Source: Dehalococcoidia bacterium
GTDB taxonomy: Bacteria; Chloroflexota; Dehalococcoidia; GIF9; AB-539-J10
NCBI GenBank assembly: GCA_003562555.1
Contig: PWUO01000146.1
Location: 1-14,343 of the forward strand
Length of the DNA stretch: 14,343 bases
Reading direction: 5' to 3'
This document shows, piece by piece, positions 1 through 5,403 of the stretch (positions are counted from its first letter, which is position 1; each line of letters starts with the position of its first letter). The notes beneath the pieces were generated by a model that saw only the letters and a program-made list of their open reading frames with translations, made no database searches and was not told the origin of the DNA. A program made the position numbers and the translations under genes.

Positions 1-1542
1 CGTGGCGTAGTCGTCGTATGACGGATCGCTCTCGAACTGTTTCGCCTTGGCCTCCGCCTCAGGAGCCCAATCGACACCGTCAGCCCCGTAGACTGTGCGG
101 GCGATGCGTTCCACCCTGTCCCGCAGTTTCATGTCTTTCATGTAGAGGAACTCGAACGGCGTCTCCTCGTTGGCGGCCTCAATGACTGCATCTGCAAGCT
201 CGAGTGCTCCATCACCTCCGTCTGCCCAGTGGGTGGCTGCGGCACACCGGGCACCGTGCCGCTCTGCAGCGCGGCGCACGACGTTTATCTCCTCCTGTGT
301 GTCTGTGGCGAAGCAGTTGATACAGACTACCGGTCTGATGCCGGACAGCTTGATGGTATGCAGGTGGTGAATCAGGTTAGGTAGCCCCTTCTCAACCAGG
401 CCCACGTTCTCCTTCGTGTACTCCTCGGGAAGAGGGCGTCCGGGAACAACCGCCGGCCCACCACCGTGCATCTTGAGTGCGCGAATGGACGTGGTCAGCA
501 CCGATACGTGGGGTCGCAGTCCGCTGTAGCGGCACTTGACGTTCCAGAACTTCTCGAAGCCGATGTCCGCGGCGAAGCCGCTCTCCGTCACGTGGTAGTC
601 GAACAGCTTGAGTCCAATCCGGTCGCCGATGATTGACGACTGGCCAATCGCAATGTTCGCAAACGGGCCTGCGTGCACCATGCACGGCTGGTACTCCACG
701 GTGGAACAGAGCGTCGGGTTGATGGTGTTGCGCATCCACGCCGTCATCGCTCCCGCCACCTCAAGGTCAGCAGCCGTCACCGGCTCACCCTTCTTGTCGT
801 AGGCGAGGGTGATGTGGTTCATCCGTTCCCTCAGGTCGGCGAGATTGGTGGCGATGGAGAGAAGCGCCATAAGTTCTGAACTCACCGCGATGTTGAAGCG
901 CGACTGCATTGTGAAACCGTCCATGCGGCCTCCGAGGCCGATGACGATGTTGCGCAGGCTCTGCGCGCAGAAGTCGATCACCCATCCTGTCTCCACACGT
1001 GTGGGGTCTATGTCCAGTCTTCTCGTCCCGGTGCGCTTCAGCAGTTCGTCGTCAGTGTAGTTGCGCTCGTGCTGCATCCGCGCAGTGAGTGCCACCATGG
1101 CGAGGTTATGTGCGTTGGTAATGTCGTTGATGTCCCCCGTGAGTCCCATTGAGAACTCGGTCATGGGGATGAGCAGCGCGTTGCCGCCGCCTGCTGCGGT
1201 TCCCTTGATGTTCATCGTGGGCCCACCGGAAGGCTGTCGCAGACAGCCACCCACGTTCAGGCCGCGCTTTCCCAACCCTTCGATGAGACCGAGCGACGTG
1301 GTGCTCTTGCCTTCGCCAAGTGGTGTCGGCGTGATGGCAGTGATCTCAATGTACTTTCCGTCCGGGCGATTCCGAAGCCGGTCCATTATCTTCAAGAAAT
1401 CGAGTTTCGCCAGTCTGCCGTACGGGATAACTTCATCTATTTCGAGCCCAAGCCTGTCGCGCCACTCATCGGGAGCCGGCATCTGTGCCTCCGCGGCTTC
1501 TGCGATCTCCCAGTCCTTCATTTTGGTTGCATCGTAAGCCAT
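1..1542 (-). CDS. fhs: Formate-tetrahydrofolate ligase (FTHFS), 3' end cut by window
   Basis: ATP-dependent joining of formate to tetrahydrofolate, giving 10-formyl-THF; cytoplasmic, one-carbon metabolism and the methyl branch of the Wood-Ljungdahl pathway where present. The frame is open from ATG at 1542 to base 1, giving 514 residues. From memory relatives of this variant run near 590, so roughly 75 C-terminal residues lie outside. I read the phosphate-binding motif TPTPLGEGKSTTS near residue 90, GTAAGGGN near 120 (the family signature region, with N where most FTHFS have Y), the LTGDINDITNAHNLAM stretch, and the second signature SIRALKMHGGG near 360. The start is supported by AAGGAG ten bases upstream. 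A TTGACT-17-TAGAAT promoter lies at 1661-1689, divergent from the pyr operon. The GGCLRQPSGGPTMN wording marks a subfamily distinct from the clostridial enzyme. Function is clear; participation in acetogenesis is not shown by this window. Confidence 0.95.
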   Translation of the reverse strand, partial: MAYDATKMKDWEIAEAAEAQMPAPDEWRDRLGLEIDEVIPYGRLAKLDFLKIMDRLRNRPDGKYIEITAITPTPLGEGKSTTSLGLIEGLGKRGLNVGGCLRQPSGGPTMNIKGTAAGGGNALLIPMTEFSMGLTGDINDITNAHNLAMVALTARMQHERNYTDDELLKRTGTRRLDIDPTRVETGWVIDFCAQSLRNIVIGLGGRMDGFTMQSRFNIAVSSELMALLSIATNLADLRERMNHITLAYDKKGEPVTAADLEVAGAMTAWMRNTINPTLCSTVEYQPCMVHAGPFANIAIGQSSIIGDRIGLKLFDYHVTESGFAADIGFEKFWNVKCRYSGLRPHVSVLTTSIRALKMHGGGPAVVPGRPLPEEYTKENVGLVEKGLPNLIHHLHTIKLSGIRPVVCINCFATDTQEEINVVRRAAERHGARCAAATHWADGGDGALELADAVIEAANEETPFEFLYMKDMKLRDRVERIARTVYGADGVDWAPEAEAKAKQFESDPSYDDYAT

Positions 1543-1660
1543 GATGTCAGTTCTCCTTCGCACCGCAGATTGGGATACGCCTGGGAACGGTGCAGTGCTC
1601 GTATGCGTGGTGTGAAACGCGTCTGGCGCACGCGCCTCTATCGCACGCGCAAATTACGCG

Positions 1661-1689
1661 ATTCTATACCGGCATATGATAGCAGTCAA
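1661..1689 (-). promoter_or_regulatory. Probable sigma70-type promoter of fhs
   Basis: On the minus strand TTGACT (1684-1689) and TAGAAT (1661-1666) are separated by exactly 17 bases. This would start transcription near 1654 and leave a leader of about 110 bases before the fhs ATG. A second reading inside the same spacer is an extended -10, TGC-TATCAT, at 1676-1684. I saw no folded riboswitch in the leader; it holds a direct repeat of GCGCGTGCG (about 1625-1650) of unknown meaning. The call rests on motif match and spacing only. Confidence 0.6.
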
Positions 1690-1782
1690 AGGTAATGAGT
1701 AGGTGTTGGCAGGTGTCAGCCGAGTCAGAAGCGTCTGTGTTCAATGCGTGGGGCGTTGTGACTGGTGCATAGCCTCGCAGGG

Positions 1783-1791
1783 TGCTAAAAT
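1783..1791 (+). promoter_or_regulatory. Probable extended -10 promoter of the pyr operon
   Basis: TGC-TAAAAT at 1783-1791 is a good extended -10 element. No convincing -35 box sits 16-18 bases upstream: TTGTGA at 1756-1761 is 24 bases away and too far. Transcription would start near 1797-1799, just at the 5' side of the PyrR-binding hairpin, so the mRNA would begin with that structure. The rest of 1690-1780 shows nothing I can name. Confidence 0.45.
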
Positions 1792-1798
1792 ACATCGA

Positions 1799-1829
1799 CC
1801 TTTAATTCAACCCGGAGAGGTTGGCAAGG
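1799..1829 (+). promoter_or_regulatory. PyrR-binding RNA hairpin in the pyr leader
   Basis: AACCCGGAGAGGTT at 1809-1822 matches the known PyrR binding-loop consensus ARUCCNGNGAGGYU at all but the third position (C for U). It folds as expected: CAACC (1808-1812) pairs with GGTTG (1819-1823) around a CGGAGA loop, and after an internal loop CCTT (1799-1802) pairs with AAGG (1826-1829). In Bacillus this element controls transcription attenuation, while in Mycobacterium smegmatis a related element has been reported to control translation. Here no terminator with a U run follows, which favours translational control. The lower stem hides AAGG, the likely Shine-Dalgarno of the leader ORF at 1835. Confidence 0.85.
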
Positions 1830-1834
1830 GCGTC

Positions 1835-1912
1835 ATGACACAGTCACGTATTCTAGGCTCTTCGCGCAGACGTCGTCCTCTGTCCCATCCGGGATTTGAG
1901 GCGTGTGAATGA
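1835..1912 (+). CDS. Probable 25-residue pyr leader peptide
   Basis: A short ORF begins with ATG five bases after AAGG (1826-1829) and ends with a TGA (1910-1912) that overlaps the pyrR ATG (1909-1911) as ATGA, the same junction type used between genes of this operon. The peptide starts MTQSRILG and has four consecutive Arg codons (11-14, bases 1865-1876). It does not look like a folded protein. Its coding region passes through the hairpin covering the pyrR Shine-Dalgarno, so translating it would open that hairpin and deliver a terminating ribosome at the pyrR start. PyrR bound to the upstream hairpin would hide its ribosome site. Placement and signals are seen; translation and the regulatory role are inferred. 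It could be a chance ORF. Confidence 0.4.
   Translation: MTQSRILGSSRRRRPLSHPGFEACE
1877..1901 (+). promoter_or_regulatory. Hairpin sequestering the pyrR Shine-Dalgarno
   Basis: The inner stem TCCC (1883-1886)/GGGA (1891-1894) closes an ATCC loop. After a small internal loop, CCTC (1877-1880) pairs with GAGG (1898-1901), which is the pyrR Shine-Dalgarno seven bases before the ATG. The structure is modest in strength but places exactly the ribosome site in the stem. There is no following T run, so it is not an intrinsic terminator. Confidence 0.5.
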
Positions 1913-2568
1913 GTTCGAAGCTCCTTCTCAGTTCCACAGATATCTCTCGTGCGCTGGCACGTATTGCGCACGAGGTCCTCGAGCGCAATCACGGTGCAGA
2001 GACCGTTGTTCTGGTTGGAGTCCGTACCCGTGGTGTGCCCCTGGCCGGCCGCCTGCGCGAAGGAATCCTCGCGTATGAGAATAGGGACGTGCCGGTGGGT
2101 GCGCTGGACGTCGTTTCGTACCGGGATGATGTGGATCACGAGTGGCACCACTCGCATTCGGACAGGCATGCTGCGGTGCGCCGGCGCGCTCTGGCTGGTG
2201 TCGTGAACGCCGCAGGCGCACGAAGTGTTGTTGTGCCTCCACCCAGGACGCAGGTGGCATTGTCACGACACTTCCTTCCCTTTTCCATAAGCGACCGCGA
2301 TGTTGTCCTGGTGGATGATGTGCTCTACACCGGACGCACCATCCGCGCGGCAATGGACGCAATTGTGGATCTCGGCAGGCCGCGCAGCATCCAACTCGCG
2401 GTTCTGGTTGATCGTGGACACCGTGAGTTGCCGATACGGCCGGATTACGTGGGCAAGAATATTCCCAGCGCGCGTAACGAACTGGTCCGAGTGCGTCTTG
2501 TGGAGACGGACAAGGAGGATTCGGTGACCATCGTGAGTAGGGGCGCCGATGAAGGAGTGCCGGAATGA
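1909..2568 (+). CDS. pyrR: PyrR bifunctional pyr operon regulator / uracil phosphoribosyltransferase
   Basis: RNA-binding regulator that responds to UMP/UTP versus PRPP and usually keeps weak uracil phosphoribosyltransferase activity. At 219 residues it is longer than the roughly 180 typical. Conserved blocks are ILVG-type VLVGVRTRGVPLAGRL (34-49), SYRDD (70-74), the PRPP-binding VVLVDDVLYTGRT (132-144), QLAVLVDRGHRELPIRPDYVGKN (162-184). The extra length lies between YRDD and the PRPP motif: 57 residues here against about 25 in B. subtilis PyrR, including a histidine-rich stretch HEWHHSHSDRH (77-87) and a basic RRRALAG run. That is the mobile active-site loop region of phosphoribosyltransferases. 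The frame stays open and flanking blocks are intact, so it is not a frameshift. Start ATG 1909 has GAGG seven bases upstream. The stop overlaps pyrB by ATGA. Confidence 0.95.
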   Translation: MSSKLLLSSTDISRALARIAHEVLERNHGAETVVLVGVRTRGVPLAGRLREGILAYENRDVPVGALDVVSYRDDVDHEWHHSHSDRHAAVRRRALAGVVNAAGARSVVVPPPRTQVALSRHFLPFSISDRDVVLVDDVLYTGRTIRAAMDAIVDLGRPRSIQLAVLVDRGHRELPIRPDYVGKNIPSARNELVRVRLVETDKEDSVTIVSRGADEGVPE

Positions 2569-3986
2569 GCAGCGCGGAGGAGGTGGTGCGTGGACTTGCG
2601 GGTAGAAGCTTCGCCGGAGTGGATGATTTCTCGAACCAGGAGCTGTCCTGTGTGCTGGCGCTGGCGGCCGAGGTCTCGAAGGATCGGGCTGCCTTTTCTG
2701 AGGTGTGTCGCGGCAAGATCATGGCCAGCCTTTTCTTTGAGGCGAGCACGCGGACGCGGCTGTCGTTTGAGACTGCCATGCTTCGCCTCGGTGGTCAGTT
2801 GGTCAGTGCCATCGATGTAGGAGCCACATCGCTCGCAAAGGGCGAGACCCTCGCCGATATGGCCAGGGTCGTGGGTGGTTACGCCGACCTCATTGTGATG
2901 CGTCACCCCTGGGAGGGTGCGGCACGGGTGGTTGCCGACTACGCTGGTATCCCGGTCATCAATGCGGGTGATGGCGGACACGAACACCCAACTCAGACGC
3001 TTTGTGATCTCTTCACGCTGCAGCATGAGCGTGGACGGCTGCAGGGACTGCGCATCGCACTGTGGGGAGACCTCAAGTACGGACGTACGGTTCACTCACT
3101 TGCGTTCGCCCTGGCTCGCTTTGGTGCGACGGTCGTATTCCGCCCGGGGGTGGGATTTGCCGCACCGGAGCATGTGTTGAGCAAGCTGGCGACCGATTAC
3201 GGTGGCGAACTGGTGCGCGGCGACGTGTTGTTGCAGGCCGACGGAGAAGGAGTCCTTCCGGTCGACGCGCTCTATATGACCCCACGCAGTCCTCATCAGC
3301 TCGCGATGCTGCCGCATCTGTCCGCGCAACTCGAGCTTGATCAGGGGGTTGATGCCCTGTACGTCACGCGCCTTCAGAAGGAACGGATGCAGGCGCAGAA
3401 AGGAGATCTTCGTCCCGAGGATTATCCGGTGGTAGATCGGAAGCTTCTGCGAAGAAAGGGCTTTGAACGTAGTATCGTCCTGCATCCGCTGCCGCGAGTG
3501 GACGAGTTGTCGCTCGAGATCGACTCCGATCCTCGCAGCCTCTACTTCAAGCAGGCGCATCAGGGAGTACCGGTGCGTATGGCGCTCATCTCACTGTTGC
3601 TGGGCTGCAGCCCACGGGTGACGGAGCCCGCTGAGGGCCTGGGAGATGACTGGCGTCCGGTCTCGCATCCTGTGTACACCCACGATACGGGAATACGTTG
3701 CCCCAACGAACGATGCGTTGCCAACCAGCCGTCCGAATTGCGCTACCTGCCGCAGAAGTTCGTGCTGATCGTGGGGACTCCTCCGCGAGTGCGGTGTTGG
3801 TATTGTGATCATGAGATGGAGCCTCCCGTTATTGCGACCGCCGAGGCATATGATGAGCCGACCCACAGAAGAAAGTACCATCCGGCCCGAAGCCGATGGG
3901 CCGCTGCGATTCGACCTGAGAATCTGCTCCTGTCCGCATCAAGTGAGGAAGCAGAGGCTGCGGGCTTCCGTCCGGGGGTCGTGTGA
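2565..3986 (+). CDS. pyrB: Aspartate carbamoyltransferase fused to a PyrI-type zinc domain
   Basis: Committed step of pyrimidine synthesis: carbamoyl phosphate plus aspartate to carbamoyl-aspartate. At 473 residues it is far longer than the usual 310. Catalytic part (about 1-347): FFEASTRTR (57-65, carbamoyl-phosphate site), AKGET (91-95), RHP (113-115), HEHPTQTL (139-146), GDLKYGRT (168-175), TRLQKER (268-274, aspartate site), LHPLPRVDE (306-314). Relative to E. coli it has about 33 extra residues between GDLKYGRT and TRLQKER. After a linker, C379-x4-C384-x26-C411-x2-C414 matches the zinc site of the regulatory chain PyrI (C-x4-C-x23-C-x2-C); the PyrI nucleotide-binding domain is absent. The last 40 residues resemble an Ada-type metal-binding domain without cysteines. 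Start ATG 2565 has AAGGAG seven bases upstream and overlaps the pyrR stop; the stop overlaps the pyrC GTG. Confidence 0.95.
   Translation: MSSAEEVVRGLAGRSFAGVDDFSNQELSCVLALAAEVSKDRAAFSEVCRGKIMASLFFEASTRTRLSFETAMLRLGGQLVSAIDVGATSLAKGETLADMARVVGGYADLIVMRHPWEGAARVVADYAGIPVINAGDGGHEHPTQTLCDLFTLQHERGRLQGLRIALWGDLKYGRTVHSLAFALARFGATVVFRPGVGFAAPEHVLSKLATDYGGELVRGDVLLQADGEGVLPVDALYMTPRSPHQLAMLPHLSAQLELDQGVDALYVTRLQKERMQAQKGDLRPEDYPVVDRKLLRRKGFERSIVLHPLPRVDELSLEIDSDPRSLYFKQAHQGVPVRMALISLLLGCSPRVTEPAEGLGDDWRPVSHPVYTHDTGIRCPNERCVANQPSELRYLPQKFVLIVGTPPRVRCWYCDHEMEPPVIATAEAYDEPTHRRKYHPARSRWAAAIRPENLLLSASSEEAEAAGFRPGVV
3681..3818 (+). other. PyrI-like zinc-binding domain within PyrB (residues 373-418)
   Basis: The four cysteines C379, C384, C411 and C414, the CPNERC box (CPNSNC in E. 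coli PyrI) and the CWYCDHEM box (CKYCEKEF in PyrI) identify the zinc domain of the ATCase regulatory chain. In the E. coli holoenzyme this domain makes the contacts with the catalytic chain, while the separate N-terminal domain binds ATP/CTP. Only the zinc part is present here, so the likely role is to stabilise catalytic-subunit contacts rather than allosteric nucleotide sensing; that role is inferred. Fused PyrB-PyrI proteins are known, for example in Thermotoga, but with the full regulatory chain. Confidence 0.85.
3867..3983 (+). other. Degenerate Ada-type metal-binding domain at the PyrB C terminus (residues 435-473)
   Basis: The tail runs RKYH (436-439), RWA (444-446), IRPEN (449-453), then SEEAEAAGFRP (460-470). 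This follows the layout of the Ada Zn-binding domain family (K-x-H-x3-C-x-W, I-x-PEN, S-x-EEAEAAGYRPC-x2-C). The three cysteines are gone: S443 replaces the first, G471 the second, and the TGA stop at 3984-3986 stands where the third should be. The domain should therefore not bind metal in the normal way. Similarity is judged from remembered family consensus, not a search. Confidence 0.6.
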
Positions 3987-5401
3987 CGATCCGATCAACC
4001 GTAAATGTGGTGTTCCACGATGCCAGAGTGATTGACCCGCTGCTGGGGCGTGATGGCGTTGGCGACGTTGTGGTACTTGATGGCATAATCGTCGAGCGCC
4101 CGGGTGAGGTTCCCGCAGGATGCGTCCACGTTGATTGTCGCGGGCTGGTCATCGCTCCTGCCTTCGTCGACCTGCATTGTCACTTGCGTGAGCCAGGGTT
4201 TGAGGAGAAGGAAACCGTGGCGTCGGGTACGGCTGCCGCGGCTGCGGGTGGATTCGGTGTGGTGTGTTGCATGCCGAATACCAGGCCACCACTTGATTCG
4301 GCCGCGCGTGCGGACGCCTTTTCGGAGATTGTCCGCCGGGATGCTCGAGTCCGTGTTCTCCCCATAGCGGCGGTAACCCTGGGAAGACGGGGGCAGGCAC
4401 TCGTGGATATCCGGGCTCTCGCTTCAGCAGGGGTCGCCGGATTCAGCGACGACGGCGACTATGTTGCCGACACCGTGGTAATGCGCGACGCGCTGAGCCA
4501 GGCGATGGGCCTAGGATTGCCCGTCATCGACCATGCGCAGGACGGGAGGCTTGTGGCCGGAGGTGTCCTGAACGAGGGTCATGTAGCAAGGCGACTGAAG
4601 CTTCGTGGGATGCCCGCAGAGGCCGAGGAGCTTGCCGTTGCACGAAACATCGCACTCGCCCGTCTGACGGGCGGGCATGTGCACATCGCACACATCACCA
4701 CTGCACGAGCTGTTGAGATGGTGCGCAGGGCTCGCAACGAGGGCGTATGGGTCACCGCTGAGGTGGCCCCTCATCATATGTTGCTCACCGACGATGACGC
4801 GATGATGCTTGACTCCACGGGCGTGCCGCGTTTCGTCAACCAGGCCAAGGTGAACCCGCCCCTCCGCACCAGGGATGATGTGGCTGCCGTGGTTCGAGGC
4901 GTCAGTGAGGGTGTCATCGACGCCATTGCCACTGACCATGCGCCGCACACACTTGAAGACAAGTCGGGTTCTCCAGGAGAAGCTGCATTCGGTATCAGTG
5001 TGTTTGAGACCGCGTTGGCATCGGCGTTGACGGCGTCGGAACAGACGGACCTCTCCCTGGCCCGAGTAGTGCATTGCCTTACTGCCGGACCTGCGGCGGT
5101 TCTGAAGGAAGGGATGGTGCGCCCATGCCTCGAGCCGGGTTCGCCTGCGAGCCTCGTGCTGTTTGACCCCGAAACGAAGTGGACAGTTGACGTCTCGCGC
5201 TTCCTGTCGAAAGGACGAAATACCCCGCTCGAAGGACGCACACTGCAAGGACGAGTGATTGCGACGTTTGTCGATGGCAGCTGCGCCTTCGTCTCCGATT
5301 CGGTGTTCGGTGAACGCACCGGTCAACGCATGCTCAATCCGGACGGTGGCGACGCAGTGGACCCGCTGCCCGATATCCCCAATGCTACACAGGAGAGATG
5401 A
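3983..5401 (+). CDS. pyrC: Dihydroorotase, class I
   Basis: Zinc hydrolase that cyclises carbamoyl-aspartate to dihydroorotate, third step of pyrimidine synthesis. The amidohydrolase markers are in order: HCHLREPG (65-72), CMPNT (96-100), FSDDG (154-158), H184 in IDHAQD, H237 in HIAHITT, KVNPPLRT (289-296) and ATDHAPH (316-322), whose Asp318 is the catalytic acid/base. At 472 residues it is about 40 longer than most class I enzymes; the excess is a Pro/Asp-rich tail after the closing beta-sandwich (about 445-472) with no motif I recognise. The start is GTG 3983, overlapping the pyrB stop as GTGA, with only a GGGGG run four bases upstream, so translation probably depends on coupling to pyrB. 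No other plausible start is nearby. The stop overlaps the first possible carB ATG. Confidence 0.95.
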   Translation: MTIRSTVNVVFHDARVIDPLLGRDGVGDVVVLDGIIVERPGEVPAGCVHVDCRGLVIAPAFVDLHCHLREPGFEEKETVASGTAAAAAGGFGVVCCMPNTRPPLDSAARADAFSEIVRRDARVRVLPIAAVTLGRRGQALVDIRALASAGVAGFSDDGDYVADTVVMRDALSQAMGLGLPVIDHAQDGRLVAGGVLNEGHVARRLKLRGMPAEAEELAVARNIALARLTGGHVHIAHITTARAVEMVRRARNEGVWVTAEVAPHHMLLTDDDAMMLDSTGVPRFVNQAKVNPPLRTRDDVAAVVRGVSEGVIDAIATDHAPHTLEDKSGSPGEAAFGISVFETALASALTASEQTDLSLARVVHCLTAGPAAVLKEGMVRPCLEPGSPASLVLFDPETKWTVDVSRFLSKGRNTPLEGRTLQGRVIATFVDGSCAFVSDSVFGERTGQRMLNPDGGDAVDPLPDIPNATQER

Positions 5402-5403
5402 CC

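Noticed and set aside
1835..1908. PyrR-type transcription attenuator terminator in the pyr leader
   Set aside because: No GC-rich hairpin followed by a T run exists between the PyrR loop and pyrR; the only hairpin covers the Shine-Dalgarno.
1703..1912. A 69-codon version of the pyr leader ORF starting upstream at TTG 1703
   Set aside because: It would begin upstream of the probable pyr promoter and has no ribosome site; only the last 25 codons have a sensible start and signals.
1928..2779. Long minus-strand ORF opposite pyrR/pyrB; similar long antisense ORFs at 4511-5326, 5323-6282 and 6871-7782, and a plus-strand ORF at 13123-14211 opposite the foldase gene
   Set aside because: Each lies opposite a well-conserved gene, has low-complexity Arg/His/Pro-rich translation typical of high-GC shadow frames, and shows no family motif.
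3984..3986. UGA at the end of pyrB read as selenocysteine or as a stop to be read through into a metal-ligand position
   Set aside because: pyrC starts in the overlapping GTGA, the neighbouring Cys position is also lost (G471), and no SECIS-like hairpin is evident just downstream. A true stop is simpler.
5398..5403. carB start at ATG 5398
   Set aside because: It leaves only two bases after AGGAG; ATG 5404 has a normal eight-base gap. The ATGA overlap keeps 5398 possible, and the protein differs by only two residues.
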